A stretch of DNA of 64,000 nucleotides from Taibaiella sp. GTDB lineage: Bacteria > Bacteroidota > Bacteroidia > Chitinophagales > Chitinophagaceae. The notes beneath the pieces are model-generated. The model was not told the origin of the DNA, made no database searches, and worked only from the letters and a program-made list of their open reading frames with translations. Each line of letters opens with the position of its first letter. Position 1 is the first letter of the stretch. The stretch spans positions 186,001-250,000 of the forward strand of contig JAEUVV010000003.1 of assembly GCA_016786705.1 (NCBI GenBank). Reading direction: 5' to 3'. Below are positions 44,472-54,798 of the stretch, piece after piece. The position numbers were made by a program, and so were the translations under genes.

Positions 44472-46739
44472 TTAAGCCACACCAAATTCCTTACGGATAA
44501 TATTCAATGCAGATCCGGCTTTAAACCATTCGATCTGCTGGGCATTATAGGTATGATTTACATTAAACTCTTCCAGGGAACCATCCGCATGGTGTAGAAT
44601 GATGGTCAATTCTTTACCCGGAGCAAATTCTGTAAGTCCAACGATATCGATTGTATCATCTTCCCGGATTTTATCATAATCGGCTTTATCTGTAAAAGTA
44701 AGCGCCAGCATACCTTGTTTCTTAAGGTTGGTTTCGTGGATACGGGCAAATGATTTTACCAGTACCGCTCTTACACCCAGGTGACGGGGCTCCATAGCCG
44801 CATGCTCGCGGGAAGAACCTTCCCCATAGTTTTCATCACCGACCACGATCGATCCTATGCCTTCCGCTTTATAAGCTCTTTGCACATCCGGAACGCCGCC
44901 ATATTCACCGGTCAGCTGGTTTTTAACGGTATTCGTTTTCTCGTTATAGAAGTTGGTCGCACCGATCAGCATATTACTAGAAATATTGTCGAGGTGGCCC
45001 CGGAACTTCAACCACGGGCCTGCCATAGAAATATGGTCGGTCGTACATTTACCTTTCGCTTTGATCAATAATTTCAGGCCTCTGAGGTCCACACCTTCCC
45101 AGGCAGGAAATACTTCCAGCAACTGCAGTCGGGATGAGGTAGGGGATACGATCACTTCTATATTGCTGCCGTCAGCCGCAGGTGCCTGGTAACCGGCATC
45201 CTGAACCGCGAAGCCCTTCTCTGGTAACTCCCAGCCCGTAGGCGGGTCTAATTTTACCTGTTGCCCGTCTTCATTCGTCAAGGTATCCGTTAATGGATTA
45301 AAGGTAAGGTCGCCGGCAATCGCTAATGCCGTAACGATCTCGGGCGAGCCTACAAAAGCGTAAGTATTCGGGTTACCATCCTGGCGTGCCGCGAAGTTCC
45401 GGTTAAAGGAATGGATAATGGTATTTTTTTCTTTCTTTTCGGCACCTTCACGGGCCCACATACCAATACAAGGTCCGCAGGCATTCGCGAACACCGTACC
45501 ACCGATCTTATCAAAAGTATTAATGAAGCCATCACGCTCGATGGTAAAGCGTACCTGTTCAGAACCCGGGGTAATGGTATATTTTGCTTTCGCTTTTAAA
45601 TTTTTAGCCACGGCTTGTTCCGCAAGGTTTGCCGCACGGCTGATATCTTCATAAGAAGAGTTCGTACAGGACCCGATCAAACCCACTTCTATGTTGGTAG
45701 GCCAGCCATTCGCTGCGGCCGCTTCTTTCATTTTAGAGATCGGCGTGGCCAGGTCCGGGGAGAATGGCCCGTTGATGTAAGGCTCTAAAGTAGACAGGTC
45801 TAACTCGATCACCTGATCGAAATAGGCTTCAGGGTTAGCATACACTTCCGCGTCACCCGTAAGATGTTCTCTAATTTTATTCGCTTCATCAGCGATCTCG
45901 GCCCTGTTGGTCGCTCTTAAATAGCGTTCCATAGAGTCATCATAACCGAAGGTTGAAGTCGTAGCACCTATCTCGGCACCCATATTACCAATAGTACCTT
46001 TACCGGTACAGGAGATATTTTTAGCCCCTTCACCAAAGTATTCCACGATACAACCGGTACCACCTTTTACGGTCAGTTTACCGGCGACCCAAAGGATGAT
46101 ATCTTTTGGCGTAGCCCAGCCATTCAGGCTGCCTTTCAGGTGCACCCCGATCAGTTTCGGCATTTTCAATTCCCAGGGCAGGCCCGCCATCACATCACAG
46201 GCATCGGCACCACCAACACCGATAGCGATCATACCCAAACCACCTGCATTAGGGGTATGGGAATCCGTACCGATCATCATACCGCCCGGGAAAGCATAGT
46301 TTTCCAGCACTACCTGGTGAATGATACCGGCGCCGGCTTTCCAGAAGCCCAGGCCATAACGGTCGGATACGGAAGATAGAAAGTCATAAACCTCTTTATT
46401 GGTATCCACCGCTACCTGCAAGTCCGATACAGATTCGTTTTTAGCCTGAATCAAGTGATCGCAGTGTACTGTTGAAGGTACCGCTACTTTATCCCGCCCA
46501 CAGGTCATGAACTGTAACAGGGCCATTTGCGCTGTCGCGTCCTGCATGGCGACCCTGTCCGGTCGGAAATCCACGTAATCCTCACCTCTTTTAAGCGGGG
46601 CCGTAGCCGGCTTATCCAGGTGGGCGTAAAGGATCTTCTCCGTTAAAGTTAAAGGACGGTTCATCAGCTGGCGTGCTGCTTCAATTTTAGCAGGCATTTC
46701 AGCGTACACTTTTTTGATTAAATCTAAATCGAAAGCCAT
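44472..46739 (-). CDS. Aconitate hydratase, AcnA/mitochondrial type
   Basis: Interconverts citrate and isocitrate using a [4Fe-4S] cluster. The 755 residues match the mitochondrial-type enzyme. Cluster ligands appear in [10 protein letters not shown] and [14 protein letters not shown]. Substrate-site regions include [16 protein letters not shown] and [17 protein letters not shown]. The minus strand has TAATTTTG at 46767-46774, a likely promoter box. A separate AcnB-type aconitase lies immediately upstream. Confidence 0.95.
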   Translation of the reverse strand: MAFDLDLIKKVYAEMPAKIEAARQLMNRPLTLTEKILYAHLDKPATAPLKRGEDYVDFRPDRVAMQDATAQMALLQFMTCGRDKVAVPSTVHCDHLIQAKNESVSDLQVAVDTNKEVYDFLSSVSDRYGLGFWKAGAGIIHQVVLENYAFPGGMMIGTDSHTPNAGGLGMIAIGVGGADACDVMAGLPWELKMPKLIGVHLKGSLNGWATPKDIILWVAGKLTVKGGTGCIVEYFGEGAKNISCTGKGTIGNMGAEIGATTSTFGYDDSMERYLRATNRAEIADEANKIREHLTGDAEVYANPEAYFDQVIELDLSTLEPYINGPFSPDLATPISKMKEAAAANGWPTNIEVGLIGSCTNSSYEDISRAANLAEQAVAKNLKAKAKYTITPGSEQVRFTIERDGFINTFDKIGGTVFANACGPCIGMWAREGAEKKEKNTIIHSFNRNFAARQDGNPNTYAFVGSPEIVTALAIAGDLTFNPLTDTLTNEDGQQVKLDPPTGWELPEKGFAVQDAGYQAPAADGSNIEVIVSPTSSRLQLLEVFPAWEGVDLRGLKLLIKAKGKCTTDHISMAGPWLKFRGHLDNISSNMLIGATNFYNEKTNTVKNQLTGEYGGVPDVQRAYKAEGIGSIVVGDENYGEGSSREHAAMEPRHLGVRAVLVKSFARIHETNLKKQGMLALTFTDKADYDKIREDDTIDIVGLTEFAPGKELTIILHHADGSLEEFNVNHTYNAQQIEWFKAGSALNIIRKEFGVA

Positions 46740-46766
46740 ATCAAATCTTATTGTTTATCTATTTGT

Positions 46767-46774
46767 CAAAATTA
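46767..46774 (-). promoter_or_regulatory. -7 element for the first aconitase gene
   Basis: TAATTTTG on the minus strand, an exact TAnnTTTG match 27 bp before ATG 46739. Confidence 0.5.
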
Positions 46775-46926
46775 GATGACAATTTACGAAAAAAATCAGG
46801 AAGTACAATTTACCTTATTGTTAAAATAAGGCTTTTCAATAATTCCTACAAAAAGCGACCCATTGCGCATTTGATCATTGGTTTTTTACACTTTGAAAAA
46901 CAGCAATTCCAAGGCTTGTAAAAATA

Positions 46927-46966
46927 AAAAAACGAGGCGACCTGGTTACAAGTAGCCTCGTTTTAG
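46927..46966 (-). terminator. Terminator after acnB
   Basis: AAAACGAGGC and GCCTCGTTTT arms flank a 14-base loop just after the acnB stop, with a T-rich tail on the minus strand. Confidence 0.85.
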
Positions 46967-46981
46967 TTTGGAAAAGAAATA

Positions 46982-49744
46982 TTAATTAGCCGTTACAGGA
47001 GCAAACTTAGTTAAGTTGATCCCTTGTACCGCAGCTTTGTATTCTTCTATACTTGGAATACGGCCGAGGATAGCTGAAAGTACCACAACCGGTGTAGAAG
47101 CCAATAACGATTCTCCCTTTTTACGATCAGAGTCTTCTACCACACGGCCCTGGAACAGGCGGGTAGAAGTAGCCATTACCGTATCTCCTTTGGCCGCTTT
47201 CTCCTGGTTACCCATACATAAGTTACAGCCCGGGCGCTCTAAATACATGATATTTTCATATTCTGTACGCGCGGTATTCTTAGGTAACAGGTCATTGAAC
47301 TCGAAACCAGAGTACTTCTGCAACATATCCCAATCACCTTCTTCTTTTAATTCATCGATGATATTGTAAGTCGGCGCAGCCACCACTAAAGGTGCATTAA
47401 ACTTAACTTCACCTTGCTGCTGCTCCAGGTTCTTCAACATCTGCGACACGATTTTAAGATCGCCTTTATGTACCATACAAGAACCTACGAAACCAAGGTC
47501 TACTTTTTTATCGCCTTCGTAGTAAGACAGTTCACGAATCGTATCGTGTGTGTATCTTTTGGATACATCAATGTTATTCACATCCGGATCGGCGATCATC
47601 GGCTGATCGATCACGTCCAGGTCTACTACTACTTCTGCATAATATTTTGCATTGGCATCCGGCATCAGCGCGGGTTTTTCACCTGATTTGATCTCCGCGA
47701 TCCGCTTATCCGCTTTATTGATCAACCCCTGCAATACCTGCCTGCTGTTATCCATACCCTTATCGATCATGATCTGGATACGGCTCTTAGCGATTTCAAG
47801 CGATTCGATAAGGGTATCGTCCTGTGAAATACAGATGGACGCTTTCGCCTTCATCTCTGCGGTCCAGTCGGTAAAAGTAAAGGCCTGGTCTGCCAGCAGA
47901 GTACCTATATGCACCTCGATGATTCTGCCCTGGAATACATTCTCTCCATCAAATTGTTGCAGCATTTGTAATTGCGTCGCATGTACCACATCACGGAAGT
48001 CCATGTGCTCTTTCATGGCACCTTTGAAGGTTACTTTTACTGACTCAGGGATCGGCATGGAAGCCTCACCGGTAGCTAAGGCTAAGGCTACCGTACCGGA
48101 GTCCGCACCAAAAGCCACGCCTTTAGACATCCTTGTGTGGGAGTCACCACCGATAATGATGGCCCATTCGTCGATGGTGATATCATTCAATACCTTGTGG
48201 ATTACATCCGTCATAGCATGATATTCCCCTTTAGGGTCACGGGCGGTAATTACCCCGAAATCATTCATAAACTTCATCAGTTTAGGAATATTGGCCTGTG
48301 CTTTTTTATCCCATACAGAAGCGGTATGACAACCGGACTGGTAAGCGCCGTCCACAATAGGGGAAATAACCGTAGCTGCCATGGATTCCAGTTCCTGAGC
48401 CGTCATGAGGCCGGTAGTATCCTGGGAACCTACGATATTTACTTCAACCCTTACGTCGGATCCGGCATGTAATACTTTACCGGGAGCGATACCTACCGCA
48501 TTCCTGTTGAATATTTTTTCTACGGCGGTCAGGCCCTGTCCTTCATTAGAGATTTCCTTGGAAGGGGCAAATACCGGAGTCGCCTCGATACCTAATATAT
48601 TCGCCGCCACGGTCTGGATCTTTTTACCAAATACGATGGCATAAGAACCGCCGGCACGGATAAATTCTTTTTTCTGTGGCGTCAGAGCTTTCGCGATATC
48701 GATCAGCTCCTGCTCGCCGTTATATAATTTCTTGGTCTTTGTGTTGATGGTAAGTACGGTGCCGGTAGCTACAGAGTATACTTCTTCCAATACCGGGTCG
48801 CCGTTCTCATTACGTACTACATTACCCTCCGCATCTACTTTCTTTACCCAGTTCTTCAGGTCAATACCGATACCACCGGTTACATCTACTGTAGTTAAGA
48901 AGATCGGGGAGATACCGTTGGTACCGCCAACGATCGGCGCGATGTTGACAAAAGGAACATATTTACTGGCTTGCTTACCGGTCCATAGTGCCACGTTGTT
49001 CACACCGGACATCCGGGAAGAACCCACACCCATAGTACCTTTTTCAGCGATCAGCATTACGCTTTTATCCGGGTGCTGTGCCTGTAAACCTTTAATCTCC
49101 AGTTGCGCCTGCGGCGTGATCATGCATAAACCGTGCAGTTCACGATCAGAACGGGAGTGGGCCTGGTTACCCGGCGACAATAAGTCTGTAGAAATATCGC
49201 CTTCACCGGCGATAAAGGTTACCACCTGGATTTCTTCAGGAACCTCTGGCAACTTCGTAAAAAACTCCGCTTTAGCATAGCTTTCGAGGATATCTCTCGC
49301 AATCGGGTTTTCGTTTTTGAAAGCTTCTCTTAAACGGTCTGTATCCGCGTCATAAAGGAATACCTGTGTTTTCAATACTTCAGCGGCCGCTTTAGCAGTA
49401 GTTATATCGGCACCCAGAGCCAGGTCCAGCAATACCTCTATTGACGGGCCGCCTTTCATATGGGATAATAGTTCGAATGCAAAGGCTGGTGTAATTTCTG
49501 CTACTACGGATTCACCAAGGATGATTTCTTTTAAGAACTTTGCTTTAACACCGGCAGCGCTCGTCGTGCCCGGCAAAGTGTTGTAAATAAAGAATTGAAG
49601 TGAATCTTCACGATGCGTGTTAGCCGTATCTTTAATTTGCGCGATAATTTCGCTTAACAATTCGGCACTGTCAATTGGTTTGGGGTGAAGGCCTTGTGCT
49701 TTTCTCTCTTCAATCTCTTTAAGATAATCCTGGTAAATGTTCAT
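46982..49744 (-). CDS. acnB: Bifunctional aconitate hydratase 2 / 2-methylisocitrate dehydratase
   Basis: A 920-residue AcnB-type enzyme with HEAT-like N-terminal domain (1-160), swivelling domain and catalytic core. Core motifs are IGGDSHTRMSKGVAFGADSG, DLGFVGSCMVHKGD and ERPGCNLCMGNQEKAAKGD, the last two carrying cluster cysteines. E. coli AcnB also dehydrates 2-methylisocitrate; that activity here is assumed. It is unusual but not unique to have AcnA- and AcnB-type enzymes side by side. TAAATTTG at 49877-49884 (minus) is a likely -7 box. Confidence 0.95.
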   Translation of the reverse strand: MNIYQDYLKEIEERKAQGLHPKPIDSAELLSEIIAQIKDTANTHREDSLQFFIYNTLPGTTSAAGVKAKFLKEIILGESVVAEITPAFAFELLSHMKGGPSIEVLLDLALGADITTAKAAAEVLKTQVFLYDADTDRLREAFKNENPIARDILESYAKAEFFTKLPEVPEEIQVVTFIAGEGDISTDLLSPGNQAHSRSDRELHGLCMITPQAQLEIKGLQAQHPDKSVMLIAEKGTMGVGSSRMSGVNNVALWTGKQASKYVPFVNIAPIVGGTNGISPIFLTTVDVTGGIGIDLKNWVKKVDAEGNVVRNENGDPVLEEVYSVATGTVLTINTKTKKLYNGEQELIDIAKALTPQKKEFIRAGGSYAIVFGKKIQTVAANILGIEATPVFAPSKEISNEGQGLTAVEKIFNRNAVGIAPGKVLHAGSDVRVEVNIVGSQDTTGLMTAQELESMAATVISPIVDGAYQSGCHTASVWDKKAQANIPKLMKFMNDFGVITARDPKGEYHAMTDVIHKVLNDITIDEWAIIIGGDSHTRMSKGVAFGADSGTVALALATGEASMPIPESVKVTFKGAMKEHMDFRDVVHATQLQMLQQFDGENVFQGRIIEVHIGTLLADQAFTFTDWTAEMKAKASICISQDDTLIESLEIAKSRIQIMIDKGMDNSRQVLQGLINKADKRIAEIKSGEKPALMPDANAKYYAEVVVDLDVIDQPMIADPDVNNIDVSKRYTHDTIRELSYYEGDKKVDLGFVGSCMVHKGDLKIVSQMLKNLEQQQGEVKFNAPLVVAAPTYNIIDELKEEGDWDMLQKYSGFEFNDLLPKNTARTEYENIMYLERPGCNLCMGNQEKAAKGDTVMATSTRLFQGRVVEDSDRKKGESLLASTPVVVLSAILGRIPSIEEYKAAVQGINLTKFAPVTAN

Positions 49745-50054
49745 ATAAAATTGAAATATGGTCGGCAGGCGCTTATTCCCGCCTTTTTCTTTGTTAAACT
49801 GTATAAATATTTAAAAATTAGTCTGAGGGAAATGATAGGTACTTTTTAGGGTATTTTTCAAAGCCATCAAGGCTTGCAAATTTAGTCAATAAAGAAGATT
49901 AAAAAAAATATTCAAGCCAAATAGTCATGCTTTTGTCATAAGAATTAATTATAATTGAATAGGATTTGACGATCAGTTTTCCTGTTAAGCAAAACCAACA
50001 GGTCAGATTATATCATTAATAAGTAAAGCAACCATTAATTAAACGAAAAACAAT
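49745..50054. other. Divergent intergenic region
   Basis: 310 bp between acnB (minus) and the DoxX-like gene (plus). The only signal I can name is TAAATTTG on the minus strand at 49877-49884, a likely acnB -7 box. The rest is AT-rich with no repeat or RNA gene recognised. Confidence 0.45.
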
Positions 50055-50459
50055 ATGATAAAAATCAGGCATCATAACACTTTACTACTCCGGTTCATCG
50101 TTGCCGTTATTTTAATTATCCATGGAGTGCCCGGCATGTTTAATAACGGCGTATATGAATTTGGTAAGCTATTTTTAGATCATAAGGGGTTCGCTCCTAT
50201 AGGGGTACCGCTTGCCTGGGCTATTAAAATATCACATGTTATAGCGGCTATTTGTCTTTTAGTGGAAAAGTATGTTAAATGGGCATGCCTGGTTACCGTG
50301 ATCATTTTAATCGCAGGTATTGTTATGGTGCACCTGCCCAATGGCTGGTTTGTGGTAGGTGGCGGAACCAACGGCATTGAGTTTAATGTCCTACTCATCT
50401 GCGCGCTGCTTACTATTATGTTTCCTGATGGCATATTCCAAAAAATTGCCCGGCCTTAA
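50055..50459 (+). CDS. DoxX-like membrane protein
   Basis: 134 residues with four hydrophobic segments, near 12-30 (LRFIVAVILIIHGVPGMF), 52-72 (LAWAIKISHVIAAICLLVE), 76-95 (WACLVTVIILIAGIVMV) and 110-125. The arrangement and the HGVPGMFNNG loop resemble the DoxX/DUF417-like family, some of which relate to redox or thiosulphate metabolism. Function here is unknown. It stands alone, convergent with ychF. Confidence 0.72.
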   Translation: MIKIRHHNTLLLRFIVAVILIIHGVPGMFNNGVYEFGKLFLDHKGFAPIGVPLAWAIKISHVIAAICLLVEKYVKWACLVTVIILIAGIVMVHLPNGWFVVGGGTNGIEFNVLLICALLTIMFPDGIFQKIARP

Positions 50460-50505
50460 ATTGAATAAGTACCGGGCAAAATAAGTAATATTATATTAAT
50501 ACAGC

Positions 50506-51603
50506 TTACACATTAAAGCGGAAGTGCATCACGTCGCCATCTGCTACCGTATATTCTTTACCCTCAATACGTAATTTACCCTTTTCCTTGGCACCAGGTT
50601 CACCGCCTAATTCGATATAATCCTTGTAAGCGATCACCTCGGCTTTAATAAAGCCTTTTTCAAAATCGGTATGGATCACACCGGCAGCCTGCGGCGCTTT
50701 CCAGCCTTTATTGATCGTCCAGGCACGTACCTCCTGTACACCAGCGGTAAAATAGGTGATCAGGTCCAGTAAGTTATAAGCCGCCCTAATCAGACGGTTC
50801 AGGCCCGGCTCGGTCAATTTATATTCTTCGAGGAACAGCGCTTTATCATCCGGGTCTTCCATTTCGGAGATCTGCGCTTCGATATTATTACACATGATAA
50901 TGATCTGAGCGCCTTCTTCATCCGCTACTTTTTTCAAAGCTTCAGAATACTGGTTGCCTGTGTGCATAGAAGCCTCTTCTACATTGGCAACATATAAAAC
51001 CGGTTTGGCTGTCAGTAAAAAGATATCAGCGATCGCTTCTTTATCTTCTCCTTCCAGACCAAGGCCACGTACGTTTTTACCTTGCTCCAGGTGCGCTTTA
51101 CATTTTAGCAATACTTCCAGCGCCGCTTTCATTTTCGGATCGCTCTTAGCCATTTTTTCCACTCTTGCGATCTTTTTTTCCACGCTGGCCAGGTCCGCCA
51201 GTTGCAGCTCGGTATCAATGATCTCTTTATCACTTACCGGGTTGATCGCACCTTCTTCTCTCAATATATTCTCATCTTCAAAACAGCGCACCACGTGAAT
51301 GATCGCGTCTACTTCACGGATGTTGCCTAAAAATTTATTACCCAGGCCTTCTCCTTTAGAAGCTCCTTTTACTAATCCCGCGATATCAACAAACTCAATA
51401 GCGGTAGGTAAAATACGCTCCGGTTGCACGATCTTGGCCAGGGCGTCCAGGCGCTCATCAGGTACGTCCACCAATCCCACATTCGGTTCAATAGTACAGA
51501 ATCTATAGTTAGAAGCCTGTGCCTTAGCACTGTTGCTTACTGCGTTAAATAAAGTTGATTTACCCACATTCGGTAATCCGACAATGCCTGCCTGTAAAGC
51601 CAT
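50506..51603 (-). CDS. ychF: Redox-regulated ATPase YchF (Obg family)
   Basis: A 365-residue universally conserved P-loop protein. [18 protein letters not shown] is the P-loop, followed by [18 protein letters not shown] and a C-terminal TGS domain (about 280-363, [16 protein letters not shown]). The usual NKxD guanine-specificity motif is replaced (VLYVANVEE), as known for YchF, which prefers ATP. It acts in ribosome-associated stress control. Length is typical. Confidence 0.97.
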   Translation of the reverse strand: MALQAGIVGLPNVGKSTLFNAVSNSAKAQASNYRFCTIEPNVGLVDVPDERLDALAKIVQPERILPTAIEFVDIAGLVKGASKGEGLGNKFLGNIREVDAIIHVVRCFEDENILREEGAINPVSDKEIIDTELQLADLASVEKKIARVEKMAKSDPKMKAALEVLLKCKAHLEQGKNVRGLGLEGEDKEAIADIFLLTAKPVLYVANVEEASMHTGNQYSEALKKVADEEGAQIIIMCNNIEAQISEMEDPDDKALFLEEYKLTEPGLNRLIRAAYNLLDLITYFTAGVQEVRAWTINKGWKAPQAAGVIHTDFEKGFIKAEVIAYKDYIELGGEPGAKEKGKLRIEGKEYTVADGDVMHFRFNV

Positions 51604-51694
51604 GTTTTAAAAAATTTGTGCAAATATAGTATTATTTCTCCTCCTAATTAAACCCAAAAACAGCAATTCACTAAAGCTTATCAACGGATATAAT

Positions 51695-51702
51695 TATCTT
51701 TG
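51695..51702 (+). promoter_or_regulatory. -7 element before the envelope gene cluster
   Basis: TATCTTTG fits TAnnTTTG, 26 bp before ATG 51729, and would drive the cluster from the hydrolase gene onward. Confidence 0.5.
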
Positions 51703-51728
51703 CCCGCAATTACATTTTTGGATCGGTC

Positions 51729-52535
51729 ATGCAAACGGGTGTTTTAAAATACGAAAACAATACATTACAGGTAAACAGGATGGGGCGGGGCAGCCGGTTG
51801 CTTTTCGCGTTCCATGATTTCGGGCATCATGCCGGTGTATTTTTACCCCTGGAGCAGGAACTTGGTCATAAATATACCATTATCGCCATCGAGATACCCG
51901 GCCTGGGCCATTCGGTATGGCAACAGAAGCAGGTAGACAAACTGGCCCTGGTAACCATTATTGAGCGGTTTAAACTGGAATTCAAAGTAGAAAAGTTTGA
52001 CCTGCTGGCCATAGGTTTTGGCGCATTGTATGCCTTGAGCCTGATCGAGCAAAGAAGTGAATGGATTGAAAAAGTAGTCCTTTTTGCCCCGGACGGTCTT
52101 AGGAGAAGCTCCTGGCAATCTGCCGCTACCAGGTACTTCCTGGCTAAAGGCAAAATCAAAGCAGCGATTTCGCAACCTGATAAAGCCGAACATAAATTAA
52201 AAAGCCTGGTCAGCTGGGGTATCCTGAAAAAAGAATGGCTGGCACCGCTGACGGATTATATTAAAAATGAAACGGTAAGAAATACCTGGAACCGGGTGTA
52301 CCCCCTGCATTATAAACTTGTGCCCGAGATCCAGAAGGTAAGGTGGAATGTAAAGAAAAATAAGCTGGAAGTCCATATCTACTGTCCGGAAATGGCACTG
52401 GTACTGAAAAAAGACGCATTCAAATTTGCGAAAAAACAGGATTTCACCTCTGTTCAACTATTGCCAGAGGCCGATCTTAAGGATACGACCACTTTAATGC
52501 AGCTATCAGCAGCTATTTTTAATCCCAGGCAATAG
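51729..52535 (+). CDS. Alpha/beta hydrolase-fold protein
   Basis: 268 residues of the alpha/beta hydrolase type: LFAFHDFGHHAGVFLPLEQEL near the start and IAIEIPGLGHSVW. A nucleophile-elbow region LAIGFGALYALSLIE follows, where GxGxG-like text replaces the usual GxSxG: the serine position appears to be G or F. This suggests a divergent or non-catalytic member. Its stop is followed at once by the glycosyltransferase start, so the two are co-expressed. The substrate is unknown. Confidence 0.78.
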   Translation: MQTGVLKYENNTLQVNRMGRGSRLLFAFHDFGHHAGVFLPLEQELGHKYTIIAIEIPGLGHSVWQQKQVDKLALVTIIERFKLEFKVEKFDLLAIGFGALYALSLIEQRSEWIEKVVLFAPDGLRRSSWQSAATRYFLAKGKIKAAISQPDKAEHKLKSLVSWGILKKEWLAPLTDYIKNETVRNTWNRVYPLHYKLVPEIQKVRWNVKKNKLEVHIYCPEMALVLKKDAFKFAKKQDFTSVQLLPEADLKDTTTLMQLSAAIFNPRQ

Positions 52536-53690
52536 ATGACGGTTTATCTCTGGTTTTCGTATGCCCTGGCCGCAGCCTATGTCTTGTTAATGCTGGCCTA
52601 TAGCTATGGTTATTGCAAACCTAAGCGAAATGGAACTGCTCCCCAACCCGGTGAACAACCATTTTTTTCAATCATCATTCCCGCCCGGAACGAAGCGGCC
52701 AACATTGAAAAATGCCTGAACAGTATTTTAAACAATAATTATCCCGGTAATAAATTTGAAATTATCCTCATCGACGATTTTTCAGAAGATGAAACTTATG
52801 CTATCGCGACACGACTTGGCGGCAACAACCTGCTGGCACTAAGGCTCTCGGACTATATCAATAAAGAAGAACGCCTGAATGCCTTTAAAAAGAAAGCCCT
52901 GGAGATCGGGATCAGTAAAGCAAAAGGCACTTATATCATTACTACCGATGCGGACTGTATCGTACCGGCCAGCTGGCTGCAATCCTATGCCGAAAAGCTG
53001 AACACATCCGGCAATATCCAGTGCCTCGCCGCCCCGGTCAACTTCATTCCGTATAACAACCGGAAAAACTGGCTGTACTATTTTCAAAGTATCGACTTCA
53101 TGACCATGCAGGGCATTACTATCGCTTCCAACCGGCTCGGGCTGGGCAATATGAGCAATGGGGCCAATTTTCTCTTTTCGAAAAAAGCATTTGAAACAGT
53201 AGGGGGCTATAAAGGTATAGATCAGAAAGCCTCCGGGGACGATATGATGCTGATGCAAAAGATCCAGCAACAGTACCCTGATGGTATTGATTTCCTGTTT
53301 GATAAAAACGCGATCGTAGCTACGCCTGTACAGCCCGACTGGGCCTCTTTCTTAAATCAAAGAATCCGTTGGGCCTCAAAGGCCGACAGCTATCCACAGG
53401 TCAAGCTGACCCTGGTCTTGCTGCTCGTTTACCTTTTTAACCTTAATTTTTTAATCCTGGCCATTGTTGCCTGCTTCAATACGATTGCATTAAAACCGTT
53501 ACTATACATATTTATATCAAAATTAGTAGCGGAACTGGCCTTCGTTATGCCTTTGTCAATTTTTTTTAACAAACGTAAAGAGTTGTTTTATTTGATAATT
53601 TTACAACCTTTACATATATTGTACATTATTTCTGCGGGATTCCTGGGGAAATTCGGTACTTATAACTGGAAAGGAAGAGCAGTACATTAA
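52536..53690 (+). CDS. Family 2 glycosyltransferase, membrane-anchored
   Basis: 384 residues. An N-terminal hydrophobic helix (5-25) precedes the GT-A domain: FFSIIIPARNEAANIEKCL, IILIDDFSED, TTDADCIVP (DxD-like metal motif) and the acceptor motif QRIRWASK. Two or three C-terminal membrane helices (about 290-375) follow. It likely transfers sugar to a lipid or envelope glycan. It begins one base after the hydrolase stop. Confidence 0.9.
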   Translation: MTVYLWFSYALAAAYVLLMLAYSYGYCKPKRNGTAPQPGEQPFFSIIIPARNEAANIEKCLNSILNNNYPGNKFEIILIDDFSEDETYAIATRLGGNNLLALRLSDYINKEERLNAFKKKALEIGISKAKGTYIITTDADCIVPASWLQSYAEKLNTSGNIQCLAAPVNFIPYNNRKNWLYYFQSIDFMTMQGITIASNRLGLGNMSNGANFLFSKKAFETVGGYKGIDQKASGDDMMLMQKIQQQYPDGIDFLFDKNAIVATPVQPDWASFLNQRIRWASKADSYPQVKLTLVLLLVYLFNLNFLILAIVACFNTIALKPLLYIFISKLVAELAFVMPLSIFFNKRKELFYLIILQPLHILYIISAGFLGKFGTYNWKGRAVH

Positions 53691-53704
53691 AAACATTCTT
53701 TCAT

Positions 53705-54157
53705 ATGAGAAAAATAATAGGCCTTTTTGCATTATTGCTGATCCTGAGCATGGGATTATATGTTTACTGGAATTATATGAGAGTTTATGATGACGGCGTC
53801 CGGGAAGGAGTAGTCCAAAAATTTTCAAGGAAAGGAGATGTTTTTAAAACCTACGAAGGCGAACTATTAGGTGGCGGATTCGGAAGAGTCGGAGCCGGCT
53901 TCCAGGCCCAGTATTTCTACTTCAGCGTGGAAGACCCCCAGGTAGCCAGTTTTATTGAGCAGAATGCCGGTAAGAATCTAACCCTCCATTTTATAAAATA
54001 TAAGAAAAGCCTGCCCTGGAGGGGAGAGAACTACAATGCTAAAAACCAGGAACCTGGCCAATACATTGTAGACAGGGCCGAAATTTCACAGAGCCAGCGC
54101 CCGGCAGGTAGCCAGGATGGCGATGAGGAAGGAACACAAAACCCGATACCTTACTAA
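53705..54157 (+). CDS. Hypothetical membrane-anchored protein
   Basis: 150 residues: an N-terminal membrane helix (4-23, IIGLFALLLILSMGLYVYW) followed by a soluble domain with VVQKFSRKGDVFKTYEGEL, GFQAQYFYFSVED and LTLHFIKYKKSLPWRGENY. Similar proteins seem widespread in Bacteroidota, but I know no function. It is 14 bp after the glycosyltransferase and 45 bp before the PAP2 gene. Confidence 0.75.
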   Translation: MRKIIGLFALLLILSMGLYVYWNYMRVYDDGVREGVVQKFSRKGDVFKTYEGELLGGGFGRVGAGFQAQYFYFSVEDPQVASFIEQNAGKNLTLHFIKYKKSLPWRGENYNAKNQEPGQYIVDRAEISQSQRPAGSQDGDEEGTQNPIPY

Positions 54158-54202
54158 TTATCATATTTTTTTCGTTTTTTTGTTCTGCCTAGAAGTGTAG
54201 AC

Positions 54203-54796
54203 ATGTTAGAAACGATTATTGCTTTAGATAAAGCTCTTTTTTTAAAGATCAATACAGAATGGACCAGCCCGTTCCTGGATACGATAATGCCTTACTGGCG
54301 CGAGGCTAAAACATGGATCTTCCTTTACGTGATCATTGTAGGCTGGACCGTTTACAAATTCGGCGGCCGCATCTGGCCCTGGTTACTGACCATAGGACTG
54401 ATGATGGCGATCAGCGACCAGATCAGCAGCAGCCTGATCAAGCCCTGGGTAGCCAGGCCCAGGCCCTGTAACGACCCGGAAATAGCCTTTCAGGTCCGCA
54501 GCCTGCTAGGATACTGCCGCGACAGTTTCAGCTTCATGTCTTCCCATGCTGTTAATCATTTCTGTATTGCTACCTTTTTGATTTTTACGCTTAAACCCTA
54601 TTGGGGAAAAATAGTCTATATGCTCTGGCTTTGGGCCTTTTCCATAGCTTACGGGCAGGTATATGTAGGAGTGCATTTCCCGGTAGACGTTACCGCCGGG
54701 GCAATTATGGGCAGCCTGATGGGCTATTTGTTTGCAACACTATTTTTGAAGAAGATCGGGATGCCACAGGTCCGGAAAAAAACCTTAGCGAATTAA
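54203..54796 (+). CDS. PAP2-family phosphatase
   Basis: 197-residue integral membrane phosphatase acting on lipid phosphates or undecaprenyl pyrophosphate. Motif 1 is KPWVARPRP (K80, R85), motif 2 is SSHAVNHF (H115), and motif 3 is GQVYVGVHFPVD (H158, D162). The arginine of the canonical SR pair in motif 3 is Q152, a variant I recall in other Bacteroidota PAP2 proteins. About five membrane helices are visible. Confidence 0.92.
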   Translation: MLETIIALDKALFLKINTEWTSPFLDTIMPYWREAKTWIFLYVIIVGWTVYKFGGRIWPWLLTIGLMMAISDQISSSLIKPWVARPRPCNDPEIAFQVRSLLGYCRDSFSFMSSHAVNHFCIATFLIFTLKPYWGKIVYMLWLWAFSIAYGQVYVGVHFPVDVTAGAIMGSLMGYLFATLFLKKIGMPQVRKKTLAN

Positions 54797-54798
54797 CC

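Noticed and set aside
47652..48221. 189-codon frame on the plus strand inside acnB
   Set aside because: An antisense shadow of a firmly identified gene, as are similar long frames inside purL, the adhesin gene and secA.
54601..54798. N-terminal extension of the DUF5686 frame
   Set aside because: It overlaps the PAP2 gene in another frame and precedes a clear signal peptide that starts at TTG 54799.
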